NCBI GenBank assembly: GCA_964555645.1
Contig: CAZKTA010000005.1
Coordinates: 1 to 64,000, forward strand
Origin: DTLC01 sp964555645
GTDB lineage: Bacteria > Verrucomicrobiota > Verrucomicrobiia > Limisphaerales > DTLC01
Direction of reading: 5' to 3'
DNA: 64,000 bases
The notes under the pieces are model-generated. The model made no database searches and was not told the DNA's origin. It saw only the letters and a list, made by a program, of their open reading frames with translations. A program made the position numbers and the translations under genes. Positions 18,053 to 27,751 of the stretch are shown here, piece by piece. Within the stretch, counting starts at the first letter, position 1, and each line of letters starts with the position of its first letter.

Positions 18053-18508
18053 ATGGCCGACTTTGTGATAGACGAGTGGCTATGGGCGGATCTAGGCGGA
18101 AAAACTTTGAATGCCGTCGGCAGGAGGCCTTTTGTCTGATACAGGCAATTTTTGACAAGTGTGATCGCGTAATTGCAGTCAAAGGCAGCGCGTTCGCGCA
18201 GAAAACGTTTGCGTTCTGCCGCAAAACGGACGTTGAGCCGCGGCCGGGTCATTAGGTTGCACATGCAATGCTTCTTGTATAACCCGGAGAAGTCTATATC
18301 GCTAGAATGCTCGGCTTTACGTGAATTACCAGGTGCACTTGTGAAAGAAATTACTCCTGACGACAAATATGTGGTTCAGGCATGTTTAACAGGCGGCGCT
18401 GTTGCGATTGTGACAACCGATACCAAATTAAAATCAGCCCTACACAAACATAGGATCCGCTGCGAGCGCCGGGACGAGTTCATTGAATCGTATCTAAGTG
18501 ATTCTTAA
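18053..18508 (+). pseudogene. Broken PIN-like nuclease partner of the ATPase
   Basis: Starts nine bases after the ATPase stop. MADFVIDEWLWADLGG begins a PIN-like fold with an early Asp. EAFCLIQAIFDKCDRVIAVKGSAFAQKTFAF follows in a second frame, and VIRLHMQCFLYNPEKSISLE through TPDDKYVVQACLTGGAVAIVTTDTKLKSAL to the TAA at 18506 in a third. The order of acidic residues (DEW ... TPDDKYV ... TTDTKL) fits a PIN-like metal-dependent RNase. Two frameshifts separate the pieces, but few residues seem to be lost, so inactivation may be fairly recent. It probably formed an operon with the ATPase. The PIN assignment is by eye. Confidence 0.7.
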
Positions 18509-18674
18509 GCAGGTGTGCTGAAACTGCTGATTGAGATTTTTGCGTCGTCGGGGAGCGCTGGTGGGGCGGTTTGTACCCAGCATACTATTTCGACCGTTGC
18601 AACCTCGGGTCAATTTTATAGCCAAACATACATAGAAAACATCTATCTTATTCAGGGCCGGCATTGCGGCTAAA

Positions 18675-19436
18675 CTATTGAGAGTTATGCCGTTTTTGCT
18701 GCGGTGCGGCCTCGGAAAGATACTGTGGCAAATTGTGAGCGCGGCTTAATTCATGTGGGGCCGTCCGTTCGAAGTACTTTGCGGCCGCCTGGCCACGAGA
18801 GCGAACGCGCAGCTTTTGATAGATCCGGCGGATGTAGTTGTGGACGGTGTCGTAGCTGATGTTTAGCTGCGCAGCAATTTCCTTGTAAAGAAACCCTTTG
18901 GCAAGAAGCGCAAGTACTTCCTGCTCGCGTGCTGAAAGCTTCGCAGTGTCGTTTTCGGACGGGGCAGGTTGCCGGAATGCCTGGACAACCTTGCGCGCGA
19001 TTTGACTGCTCATGGGCGAGCCTCCCAAAAGTACTTGTCGGATTGCCTGCAGTAGTTCTTCTCTGCCGGCCCGTTTGAGCAGGTAACCGTTTGCGCCCGC
19101 AGCCAACGAACTCAAAATGCTGTCAGTGTCTTGATACACCGTAAGCATGATGACCTCAACCTGTGGCAGAATTGCTTTCAGCTTACTGACGAACTCGATG
19201 CCGTTCATGCCGGGCATGTTAATGTCCACCAGCACAACTTCGGGCGGCGCCAGAGGTAGGCTGGCAAGGGCTGCTTCGCCTGAGGCAAAAGAACCTGTAC
19301 ATTTGCATCCGGGCAACCGGTCAAGCACCTCCGCAAACGTGGTCCGGACACGGTCGTCATCGTCAACAATTGCAACCCGGATTGTCTGTGCGAATTGTTT
19401 GTTCGGGTCTGATTCGTTTGCTGTAGCAACTGTCAT
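18675..19436 (-). CDS. NarL/FixJ-family response regulator
   Basis: 253 residues. The receiver domain spans about 19-135 with the acidic pocket VAIVDDDD (25-28), phospho-acceptor Asp71 (VVLVDINMPGMNG), the conserved Thr in MLTVYQD and Lys in YLLKRAG. A LuxR-type helix-turn-helix fills about 165-230 (LSAREQEVLALLAKGF, YKEIAAQLNISYDTVHNYIRRIYQKL). The C-terminal tail is Gln/His-rich. The start overlaps the sensor kinase stop by ATGA (19433-19436), so the pair is coupled. It probably controls the divergent LamG protein gene at 22748, since that is the nearest large extracellular gene; no binding site could be identified. Confidence 0.94.
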   Translation of the reverse strand: MTVATANESDPNKQFAQTIRVAIVDDDDRVRTTFAEVLDRLPGCKCTGSFASGEAALASLPLAPPEVVLVDINMPGMNGIEFVSKLKAILPQVEVIMLTVYQDTDSILSSLAAGANGYLLKRAGREELLQAIRQVLLGGSPMSSQIARKVVQAFRQPAPSENDTAKLSAREQEVLALLAKGFLYKEIAAQLNISYDTVHNYIRRIYQKLRVRSRGQAAAKYFERTAPHELSRAHNLPQYLSEAAPQQKRHNSQ

Positions 19437-22400
19437 ATGTGATTAAAGGATGAACCGTTAGTGCTGTTATGGGAGATTGGGATTGTCAAACACACGGATG
19501 TACCTTGCCCAATCGCGCTTTCGATTTTGCACCTACCACCTATTTCCTCGAGTCGTTGTCTGATGTTTTTTAATCCGTTTCCATGCTTAAGGGTGTCGTT
19601 GGTATCGAAGCCGCAACCGTTGTCCTGAATCAGGAAAACCAGTTCATTATTACGTGGTTCAATTGTGATTGTGACTTCGGTAGGCCGCGCATGTTTCACG
19701 GAGTTGTTTAGAGCTTCTTTTGCGGCACGGAACAAGCTGTGACGTACATGTGTTGGGAGTTCCAGATGTGGTAACTCGGGGGCGGTGTTAAGTCGGCACC
19801 GGATACCTGCCATTGTAAGTGCGCCCTGTGCGTATTCGTTAAGATAAGTCACAAGCCCTTCCAAAGTGTCCGTGTGCGGGTTAATTGCCCAGACGACCTC
19901 ATCAATTTGGTGTGTCAGGACGCGCGCGCGCTCGGCGATGCGTTGAACCGTGGTTTGGACGGTTGCAGGATCGTCCCCGTCAAGGCGCAAGTTGTCGCAA
20001 AGCAACGAAATCTCAGTCAGGCCCGAGCCGAGATCGTCGTGGATGTCCCGCGCAATACGGTGTCGCACACTCTCCATTGCGCGTTGTATCTCAAGTTTAC
20101 GCATGCGGCGGTGTGACCTTATGCGTTCCCAGCGCCAGACGGAAATCGCCACACTACCGATCAGCACCAAACCGCCCACGACACGAACCAACGTCTTTTC
20201 CAAGAATCTTGGCATGACTTCAAATGCCACCGGTCCGGCCGCCTCAAGCCGCGAGCCGTCCGGCCCGACAACCGCAACGTGGAACTCGTAGGAGCCGGGC
20301 CGTAAATTGTAACTGGCAACACGCTGCCTGCCCGCATAGACCCAGTCCTGATCGAAACCCTTAAGGCGAATCCAGAAGGACGCAAGGTCGGGCGCGATTA
20401 CGTTGGGGGAAGTATAGTGAATTTCGAGTCTGCGCGAGCCGGGTCCGATTCGCAGTGGTATGCTCGGGTCGGGCAAAAGCGGTAAGCCGTTCACCACCAA
20501 CTCATCAACTAAGGGCGGCCAAATTCGGGTTGCCTGAATCACGGACTTTGGATCAAAACCTGTGACGGCATTTCCGTTGGCAAACCAGATCCAGCCGTCT
20601 GGCGCGCGAACTGCTGAAGGACACCCATTACCAGTGGCTGCATTATTCGGGAGGCCATCCGAACGCCGTATGCGCCACCAGTTTAATGGAGCACGCTGCG
20701 CAGGTTTGTACTGTAAAAGCCGGTCAATAGGCGCGCCGAAAACACCAAATTCAGAGCAGAACCAAAGATTACCTGTGTCATCGGAGACGATTGCCTGTAT
20801 TCGATTATGTGGCAACCCGTCTTCGGATGATATCCCCATAAACCTACCGTCCCGATACAAGTATACCCCGGAGCCAACTGTTCCTATCCACAAATTACCC
20901 AATGCGTCAGCATGCAAACAGCGGATGCTGCTTTCACCTGCCCATTGTCCCTCACCGACATGCTCGAATTTATCGCCGACATTTACAAAAAGACCATGCA
21001 TGCCGACTGGACCGGGGGCGCGCGTGTCACGAGCCGGCGGAACTGAAACCCAGATCCGGCCATTGCGATCTTCTTCGACGGCATTGATTGCGCCAAATGG
21101 AATCCCCCGGTCTTCGCTGAAGAAATTGGTGGCCGCGGGACCGATCTTCACAAGGCCGTTCCGAGTACCGACCCAAATGTTACCATAGCGGTCTTCTTTT
21201 AACGAAAATGCTGGTAATTCCAGTGCCGGCACGCCTCTGACAGACTCAAACCGATTGCCCTTGGACACGAAAAGGCCACCCATAGTGCCAACCCATATGC
21301 GGCCCGTGGTGTCCTCGATTATGGCGTTGATGTGTTCGTTTGTAAGGCCGTTTGTTCGATCGAACCGCGCCAACTGCCCGCTTTTCCACAGGTAAATCCC
21401 GTTGCCATCTGTACCACCCCAAATGCTTCCATCGCGCCCGACGTGGACGGTCCAAAAACACCCAGCCGGCGAGCCTGTAAGCGGTTCCAACCCAACCACA
21501 AGCTTGGGTCGAATCCTAAACAGCCCGGCACCGTCCATTCCGAGCCAAATGCTACCTTGCTCATCCTCGGCAATTGCGAGTGTGTGAACCTGAGAGAGTG
21601 TTGCTGGTTGGCTCAGGAGCCGCCAGCCTGTTTTATCGCGCACAAAAGTTCCGGCACCACGTGTTGCGCACCAGAGCCGACCGCGCCGGTCTTCGATCAG
21701 TAACCGCGCCAATGAACGGCGTGAATCCTGGCTCCACGGAACCGGCAAGCTATCTTCGGCTACTGACTCGCCATTTAGCTTGTAGATGCGGGTACCCCTG
21801 TCGCCTGCAGGAGACCCGGTTTTTGCCACACACGCTAACCATAGGCTGCCATCATGCGCAGGCGCAATGGCCGACACCCTCGGAAAATCTGCAGGTAAAC
21901 CCGGAGCTTTCTGCCAGCGTTCAGCCCTGAAACACATTAACTGGCCCCGTGAGACAACCCATGGGGTGCCAGCAGTGTCAACTGTAATCCCCCAAACGAT
22001 TTGCCACGGTAATCCCTCGTTTGTGCCGTAAAAGGAGAACCGGCCATTGTTATATCTGAACACGCCTGCACGGTCCAGTGTCCCCCAAATTGCGCCTGTC
22101 GTGTCTTCGGCAAGGCCGTTAATCTGGGCTGGACTAAAACTAGCATGATGGGTGAGGTTGCTAAATATCCCCCGAATAACGGTTATGAGAGAACCATTTT
22201 TTGTTCCCACCCATAAAGCACCGGTGCGATCGGTCAAAAGAGCCGTAATGTACGCGTCGGAAAGTGCGGGTGTGTTGCCCGGGTAAAAAGTCCGGAACCG
22301 GCACCCGTCGTATCTAACCAAGCCATTCGGAGTGCCGATCCACAAATAGCCGTCGGGTGTTTTGGCCACGGAAGTAACGCTGCTAACGGGCAAGCCTTCC

Positions 22401-22540
22401 TCGGTATCCCAGTTTTGAATAACGAACTCTTTCTCTAGTAAAACCTGGTTGGGCTGGGCAATGGATGGCAAAACCAATAATAACCCGAAGGCAACGTTGG
22501 CCACGCGCAAGCTCTGAAAAGTCAGTCCGCGTATTGTCAT
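19433..22540 (-). CDS. Two-component sensor kinase with periplasmic propeller
   Basis: About 1,035 residues from the ATG at 22540, which opens a signal peptide (ending PSIAQ); an upstream ATG at 22567 is possible. Some 600 residues of two-component propeller repeats are visible, each with a GxIWVGT / GNLWIGT core (for example GYLWIGTPNGLVRYDG, GRIWVGTMGGLFV, GNLWFCSEFGVFG). A Y_Y_Y domain follows (FWIRLKGFDQDWVYAGR, NLRPGSYEFHV), then one membrane helix (VVGGLVLIGSVAISVWRW), a HisKA_3 dimerisation helix with the phospho-acceptor His834 (RHRIARDIHDDLGSGL), and a HATPase domain (DNGCGF, GNGLKNIRQRLEEIGG). Propellers of this type usually sense poly- or oligosaccharides outside the inner membrane. 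Confidence 0.93.
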   Translation of the reverse strand: MTIRGLTFQSLRVANVAFGLLLVLPSIAQPNQVLLEKEFVIQNWDTEEGLPVSSVTSVAKTPDGYLWIGTPNGLVRYDGCRFRTFYPGNTPALSDAYITALLTDRTGALWVGTKNGSLITVIRGIFSNLTHHASFSPAQINGLAEDTTGAIWGTLDRAGVFRYNNGRFSFYGTNEGLPWQIVWGITVDTAGTPWVVSRGQLMCFRAERWQKAPGLPADFPRVSAIAPAHDGSLWLACVAKTGSPAGDRGTRIYKLNGESVAEDSLPVPWSQDSRRSLARLLIEDRRGRLWCATRGAGTFVRDKTGWRLLSQPATLSQVHTLAIAEDEQGSIWLGMDGAGLFRIRPKLVVGLEPLTGSPAGCFWTVHVGRDGSIWGGTDGNGIYLWKSGQLARFDRTNGLTNEHINAIIEDTTGRIWVGTMGGLFVSKGNRFESVRGVPALELPAFSLKEDRYGNIWVGTRNGLVKIGPAATNFFSEDRGIPFGAINAVEEDRNGRIWVSVPPARDTRAPGPVGMHGLFVNVGDKFEHVGEGQWAGESSIRCLHADALGNLWIGTVGSGVYLYRDGRFMGISSEDGLPHNRIQAIVSDDTGNLWFCSEFGVFGAPIDRLLQYKPAQRAPLNWWRIRRSDGLPNNAATGNGCPSAVRAPDGWIWFANGNAVTGFDPKSVIQATRIWPPLVDELVVNGLPLLPDPSIPLRIGPGSRRLEIHYTSPNVIAPDLASFWIRLKGFDQDWVYAGRQRVASYNLRPGSYEFHVAVVGPDGSRLEAAGPVAFEVMPRFLEKTLVRVVGGLVLIGSVAISVWRWERIRSHRRMRKLEIQRAMESVRHRIARDIHDDLGSGLTEISLLCDNLRLDGDDPATVQTTVQRIAERARVLTHQIDEVVWAINPHTDTLEGLVTYLNEYAQGALTMAGIRCRLNTAPELPHLELPTHVRHSLFRAAKEALNNSVKHARPTEVTITIEPRNNELVFLIQDNGCGFDTNDTLKHGNGLKNIRQRLEEIGGRCKIESAIGQGTSVCLTIPISHNSTNGSSFNHI

Positions 22541-22747
22541 GGCAGAGCTTGAAAGCAGTAAAACCATAAGCCAATGGGCCTAATTTAGCAACATAGGAAT
22601 TATGGTTAGATAGTTGATGTAGCCAAAATTGGCCACAAGACAAACTGCCGTTGCCGAGTAGCATTGAAGATTAGGTGGTAGTTCTAGGTTCGCGCGAAAA
22701 TCGCATAGTCAAGACTCTAATAAACAACTCAGACCAGCGAATAGATC

Positions 22748-25700
22748 ATGAAACGAACAACCAAGCTAGTCTTAGCATTAAGCATCCTGATCAACGGCAT
22801 TGTTTGGGGGCAAACCGAAATCACCGATGGGCTGGTAGCATACTGGCCGCTGGACCAAATTACCGGAAGTGGAACAACGCCAGATGCAACAGCCAACGGG
22901 AACGACCTTTTTGCAGTTGGCTCTCTGAGCCTTGTGACCGGTGTGCGTGGAAAAGCGGTGTCGCTGAACGGTACCGACCAGTATCTTTACCTCCAATACA
23001 CCGCAGACCAAGGGAAAGGGTTTCCCATTTACAGAGCACGGTATTTCACAATTTCAATGTGGGTCAAATCAACCGGGGCTACCCAGCCGGCCGAGCGAAC
23101 GTTGTTTGCCGAAACTTGGAGTGGGGGCAACAACCCCCTTTTCAGGTTGTCAACCGACAACGCAATCACTGCTTCAGCGCGCACAAACGTTTTGTCTGTG
23201 CGCATTCGAAACAACAACAACAACACATTCATTGGTAATACCGCTTTTGCTTTTGCCGACCAGGGTAGGTCAACCATGATGCCTTTGGACGGCAACTGGC
23301 ATCATATTGTGTGGGTTGCGTACGACACAACAGCGCGATTGTATGTGGACGGCCAGCTTGACCCGCGTGAGTTTAAAAACATTTGGTTGCCCGAGCCGGG
23401 TGACATAGCAGCAGCAAACCGTGGCTTGACTCTGGATACACTCACGCTCGGGGCAACGATGCAACCTGCTGGAATCAGTAACTATCTTAATGGCTTGATT
23501 GATGATGTTGCGATTTGGGAACGTGCATTGTCGCTGGAAGAGATTGAGCGTGTCAGGACCAACGGCATTCCAACGCCAATCTCGCCGCAACGCCCGACGT
23601 TTGCCCTTGTTTATCCGCCGGCGGGTAACACGAATCTGTTGGTAGGCGAGTTTTTCTCGCTGCAAGCGTTGGCGGGTGGCACGCACCCGCGCACGTACCG
23701 TTGGTGCAAGAATGGGGTGCCAATGGAGGACTTGATCGAAACAAACGAATGGGGTGAAATCACCAACGCGCCAATTGTCGGTGCAACAAGCAACATCATC
23801 GCTTTCACAAACCTCCAAACCACGGATTCAGGTGCCTACAGCGTTATAGTGTCCAACGCTTACGGGATGATAACCAGCAGCCCGGTTTACCTGCTTGTCA
23901 GCGTTAGCTCGCCTCAGGCGCCAAGTTTGACTAATGGACAGGTATCTTATTGGCCCATGGACATTGTCCAGGGGATAACCACGCCGGATGTGGTGCGTGG
24001 TTACGACATGATGCTATACAACATGAGCGAAACCAATCTTGTGCCTGGCAAATGGGGTAATGCGATGAAGTTTTACACAAATGCAGTCGGTATGTTAACG
24101 CGGACGCATGCGCCGGGTGATGCTTTGCCGATTTATCAGTATCCGGAGTTTACAATTTCAGTCTGGCTCAAGGCACCGGGTGTCAATAATGCAAACGGTA
24201 CGGTGACCGCTACAGGCAGCGGCAGGCGGTTCTATACCGAATGCAGAAACGACGCTACACAACCAACATTTAGTTTAGCAAACGGTGATAACAACAGCAC
24301 ACCACGCGGGCCGGTGCAAAAATTGCGCGCGTTTATACGAAATGATAATAACCAGAACAATGCAGATGCGGGCGCATCAGGGGTGGACGCATACGACGAC
24401 ACCTGGCACCACGTGGTTTACCGGCAACGTTGGGTTGGTGGTGCTATTCCCGTTCTTCAAGCCAATTGGTTTATTGACGGCGTCAAAGACGATCCGAGCG
24501 CGGCCAATAATAACCCGATCAGCCCGCGCTTACCACTCTCACCACAAAACACTTCTATTGGCGGACAATACCGTGCAGGTAGCTACGGTTTCCAGTTTAT
24601 AGGCCTAATTGATGACGTAGCGGTGTGGAACCGGGCCCTAACTGAAGAGGAGATCAAAATGCTCTCGACCAATGCAGTGCCTGCTGCAGCACCCGTATTG
24701 CCGCCGTTGGCGATCACAAGCTTCAAAGCAGATTTCCCGCGTGTTGTGAGCGGCGGGAATATGCGGCTGTCTTGGGTTGTGAGCAGTTCGGCCGCAATTA
24801 TTGAAATAGACCAGGGCATAGGCAGTGTTTTGAATCGCACTACAAACGGGATTGGCAGCATAGTGGTCTCAAACATCACTACGTCGAAAACGTTCACGCT
24901 GAGGATTCAGCGCGATACCAATGTGGTTACAGCACAAACCAGTGTCTCGGTTGTGGATGGTGTTGCCTCGGGGTGGATTATATTAGACGATTTTGAGGCA
25001 TACACCCCTGGCGCGTTGGCGAACCCGTATTGGACAGACGCACGCGGTGGGTCTGCTATTGAAAACGTTGGCGGTAATAAGATGTTGAATGTTCCTCCTG
25101 ATGCCGGTAGCGAGGGACAATTGGCTCAACTGCCGTTAGCAACTTATACAATCAGAGAAGGCGAGGCGCGAACCATCTTCGCCCGCGTTTACGTTGTTGA
25201 TGACCCAACCAATACAAGCATGGGCACTGTCTTGGGTGTAACAGACAAGATTATGCGCACGGCAAACGACACAACTGGCGATGTAGGCCCGGCAGCACGC
25301 ATAAACGATGATTCGTTCGGTGACATTGCAATAGGTGCGATAGACGGTGTAGGCGGCACTATCACACTGGTCCCGCGCAAACTCGAGCAGTACCAAGTGT
25401 ACAACGTGTGGATTGATATTACCAATGGCGTCTATTATTACGGCGAAACAACCACAAATGCGGGTGATTTCTTCTCGATTTGGATCCAGCGGGTGGGTGA
25501 ATCGAGCCGCACTTTAGTAATTTCGAATTACACAACCGACCGCGACCTGGTACCGGACTTTTACGGCCCGACATTGCCAATATTGGACAAACTGTTCGTG
25601 GCTAACCGGGTGTCGAGTGGAAGGGCTTACGTTGACGACATTTATATCAGCGCATCCGGTTACAACCCGACCGTGCCAGTGTCGTGGTCTAGCCCGACCC

Positions 25701-25903
25701 CACCACCCCTGGCGCGGCCAGTTTTCACGGTGAACACGACCAGTTACGTAGGCCAGATCTACTTTGAATGGAGTGCTGGCGCGTTAATGTGGGCACCGGC
25801 AATTAACGGTCCGTGGACAGTTGTGCCGGATTCATATGGGTACAACTATACCCACGACATAGACACAGCGGTACCGCAACGATTCTTCCGAATCCAGCGT
25901 TAA
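22748..25903 (+). CDS. Giant secreted LamG/Ig-domain protein
   Basis: 1,051 residues with a signal peptide (MKRTTKLVLALSILINGIVWG). LamG domain 1 covers about 25-270 (DGLVAYWPLD, GNWHHIVWVAYDTTARLYVDGQ, GLIDDVAIWERALSLEEI). An Ig-like module follows at about 280-385 (YRWCKNG, TTDSGAYSVIVSNAYG), then LamG domain 2 at about 395-645 (GLIDDVAVWNRALTEEEIK). A further beta-rich part (about 740-970, DDFEAYTPGALANPYW) resembles a ConA-like fold, and the C-terminus ends FFRIQR. There is no PEP-CTERM or other sorting tail. It probably binds extracellular glycans or acts at the cell surface. It is divergent from the propeller sensor, 207 bases away, and is the obvious candidate target of that system. 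No catalytic residues recognised. Confidence 0.88.
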   Translation: MKRTTKLVLALSILINGIVWGQTEITDGLVAYWPLDQITGSGTTPDATANGNDLFAVGSLSLVTGVRGKAVSLNGTDQYLYLQYTADQGKGFPIYRARYFTISMWVKSTGATQPAERTLFAETWSGGNNPLFRLSTDNAITASARTNVLSVRIRNNNNNTFIGNTAFAFADQGRSTMMPLDGNWHHIVWVAYDTTARLYVDGQLDPREFKNIWLPEPGDIAAANRGLTLDTLTLGATMQPAGISNYLNGLIDDVAIWERALSLEEIERVRTNGIPTPISPQRPTFALVYPPAGNTNLLVGEFFSLQALAGGTHPRTYRWCKNGVPMEDLIETNEWGEITNAPIVGATSNIIAFTNLQTTDSGAYSVIVSNAYGMITSSPVYLLVSVSSPQAPSLTNGQVSYWPMDIVQGITTPDVVRGYDMMLYNMSETNLVPGKWGNAMKFYTNAVGMLTRTHAPGDALPIYQYPEFTISVWLKAPGVNNANGTVTATGSGRRFYTECRNDATQPTFSLANGDNNSTPRGPVQKLRAFIRNDNNQNNADAGASGVDAYDDTWHHVVYRQRWVGGAIPVLQANWFIDGVKDDPSAANNNPISPRLPLSPQNTSIGGQYRAGSYGFQFIGLIDDVAVWNRALTEEEIKMLSTNAVPAAAPVLPPLAITSFKADFPRVVSGGNMRLSWVVSSSAAIIEIDQGIGSVLNRTTNGIGSIVVSNITTSKTFTLRIQRDTNVVTAQTSVSVVDGVASGWIILDDFEAYTPGALANPYWTDARGGSAIENVGGNKMLNVPPDAGSEGQLAQLPLATYTIREGEARTIFARVYVVDDPTNTSMGTVLGVTDKIMRTANDTTGDVGPAARINDDSFGDIAIGAIDGVGGTITLVPRKLEQYQVYNVWIDITNGVYYYGETTTNAGDFFSIWIQRVGESSRTLVISNYTTDRDLVPDFYGPTLPILDKLFVANRVSSGRAYVDDIYISASGYNPTVPVSWSSPTPPPLARPVFTVNTTSYVGQIYFEWSAGALMWAPAINGPWTVVPDSYGYNYTHDIDTAVPQRFFRIQR

Positions 25904-26336
25904 TGGTCGAGTAGTGGAAAACCGCTTCGGATTGGCTCTGCCCCGCGGGATTTTCGACCTTGAAACTCCCGCGGGTTATGTTTTTGGGGCTGAACTTATC
26001 AGCACGTAGGGTTGCCTTTCCGAACTTGTGGTAGCCTACAGTTTGCCCCCAATGCTATGTAATTGCTGAATGTTTAGTGATGTCGGATAATTGTGCTCTG
26101 TATCAGCACTGAACGCCCCGCCCCGGAGCTGGCATACAGCGATCGGCGCGCCGGCGCTTCATTTTACGAGCAAAGCGCCATTTTGGTCGTGTGCCCAACG
26201 ATTCAGATTTCGAAATCTGGTGCCGCTCCGTAAGTTTTTAACGGGGTCCTCCAGAACAAAGATGCGACCGCGTACGAAATGACGCAAAATTCGGCTTGTC
26301 AAATTGAGCTTAGGTGCTAGTGTAACTGGCCTTTTT
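25904..26336. other. Intergenic region before rpmE
   Basis: 433 bases. It contains the terminator at 25942-25986 and then no credible gene. The rpmE promoter should lie in the right part; no Zur-type operator could be identified. Confidence 0.5.
25942..25986 (+). terminator. Intrinsic terminator of the LamG gene
   Basis: Perfect 9-bp stem: CCCGCGGGA at 25942-25950 pairs with TCCCGCGGG at 25967-25975, with a 16-base loop, followed by TTATGTTTTT. It lies 39 bases after the stop codon. Confidence 0.75.
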
Positions 26337-26582
26337 ATGAAGCCTGATATTCATCCGAAGTATGTAGACGCCGAGATCAGGTGCGCGTGCGGTAACGTGA
26401 TCAAAACACGTTCCACCAAACCGGTGATCCTGATCGGCATATGCAACAAGTGCCACCCGTTCTATACGGGGCAGCAAAAGTTCGTTGACACAGCCGGGCG
26501 TGTTGACAAGTTCCAGCAACGCATCGCAAAAACACAGGCTGTACAGGCCGCACTGGCTGCAACCAAAAAGAAAAAACGGTAA
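26337..26582 (+). CDS. rpmE: 50S ribosomal protein L31
   Basis: 81 residues from the ATG at 26337 (MKPDIHPKYVDAEIRC); an in-frame upstream codon at 26304 would add a leader not seen in L31. The zinc-binding Cys residues are present as CAC-G and CNKCHPFYTG, so this is the zinc-containing form. The core (HPFYTGQQKFVDTAGRVDKFQQR) is typical, and the tail carries Ala/Lys repeats. L31 bridges the large and small ribosomal subunits. It sits 89 bases upstream of prfA, a frequent neighbour in bacteria. No clear Shine-Dalgarno sequence precedes it. Confidence 0.96.
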   Translation: MKPDIHPKYVDAEIRCACGNVIKTRSTKPVILIGICNKCHPFYTGQQKFVDTAGRVDKFQQRIAKTQAVQAALAATKKKKR

Positions 26583-26671
26583 CTCAGTCCGGCAAGTCGA
26601 GCCGGCTTATGTAAATACTCGGGTCAACGTGTGTACCCGACTAAACGTGTTCCTCTTGGCTGTTACTCAAA

Positions 26672-27751
26672 ATGGACTTGCGCCATCATATCGAGAAATT
26701 GGCACGCAGGTTCACTGAAGTTGAGGCTGCGCTGGCTGACCCCAAACTGTTTCTCAACCCAGCGCGTGCACAGGAACTGGCTAAAGAGTACGCTCGACTC
26801 AAGGAGCTTGTTGCCGCCGGACGACAATATACCAGGATCCTCGACGAGATAGCGTCGAACCGCGCATTGATCGAATCCGAGCGGGCGGACTCTGAACTTG
26901 CGCGGCTTGCCAGGGACGAAATCGCGCGGCTCGAACAGGAAGAAAAGCGTTTGTTCGTACAGATCCAGCTCGGGATATTGCCGCCGGACCCGTCAGATTC
27001 ACGTGACACTATAGTCGAAATCCGCGCTGGCACAGGTGGTCAGGAAGCTGCGTTGTTTGCGGCGGACCTTTACCGAATGTACACGCGCTACGCCGAGGCT
27101 CGTGGCTGGAAAGTGGAAAACCTAGGCTCCAGCCCATCTGACCTCGGTGGGTTCAAAGAGGTCGTTTTCGAGGTTGGCGGTGTAGATGTTTATAGGCGAC
27201 TCAAGTTCGAAAGTGGGGTACATCGTGTGCAGCGCGTACCAATTACCGAAGCCCAAGGTCGGATTCACACAAGCACGTGCACGGTCGCGGTTCTGCCCGA
27301 AGCTGAGGAAGTAGATGTCGAAATCAAGCCGGAAGACCTGGAAATAACGGTTTGCCGCGCATCTGGTCCCGGCGGACAAGGCGTTAACACAACTGATTCA
27401 GCCGTGCAAATTCTGCACAAACCAACAGGCATGATCGTGCGGTGTGCCGACGAAAGGTCACAACAGAAAAATAAAACCAAAGCACTCAAAGTGTTGCGGG
27501 CGCGTCTGCTGGATGCCAAACGAGCTGAGGAAAATGCCAGGCTGGCTGCACAACGGCGAGCACAGGTGGGCACAGGCGAACGCAACGAACGCATCCGCAC
27601 TTACAATTTCCCCCAAAATCGTGTGACAGACCACCGAATTGACCTCACATTGTACAATTTGCAGGCCGTGCTTGACGGCGAGCTTGACCCGATTATCGAG
27701 CAGCTCATGGGCCACGAACTCGAGCGCAAATTGGCAGCGATAGAAATATGA
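26672..27751 (+). CDS. prfA: Peptide chain release factor 1
   Basis: 359 residues, standard length. The GGQ motif that triggers peptidyl-tRNA hydrolysis is at 234-236 (ASGPGGQGVNTTDSAVQILHKP). The RF1-type tripeptide position reads P-I-T in RVQRVPITEAQGRIHTSTC, which fits stop-codon recognition of UAA and UAG by RF1 rather than the SPF of RF2. The N-terminal coiled-coil region is rich in Glu and Arg (about 1-100). The prmC methyltransferase that modifies GGQ, often the next gene, is absent; downstream is non-coding DNA. The ATG at 26672 matches the expected N-terminus. Confidence 0.97.
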   Translation: MDLRHHIEKLARRFTEVEAALADPKLFLNPARAQELAKEYARLKELVAAGRQYTRILDEIASNRALIESERADSELARLARDEIARLEQEEKRLFVQIQLGILPPDPSDSRDTIVEIRAGTGGQEAALFAADLYRMYTRYAEARGWKVENLGSSPSDLGGFKEVVFEVGGVDVYRRLKFESGVHRVQRVPITEAQGRIHTSTCTVAVLPEAEEVDVEIKPEDLEITVCRASGPGGQGVNTTDSAVQILHKPTGMIVRCADERSQQKNKTKALKVLRARLLDAKRAEENARLAAQRRAQVGTGERNERIRTYNFPQNRVTDHRIDLTLYNLQAVLDGELDPIIEQLMGHELERKLAAIEI

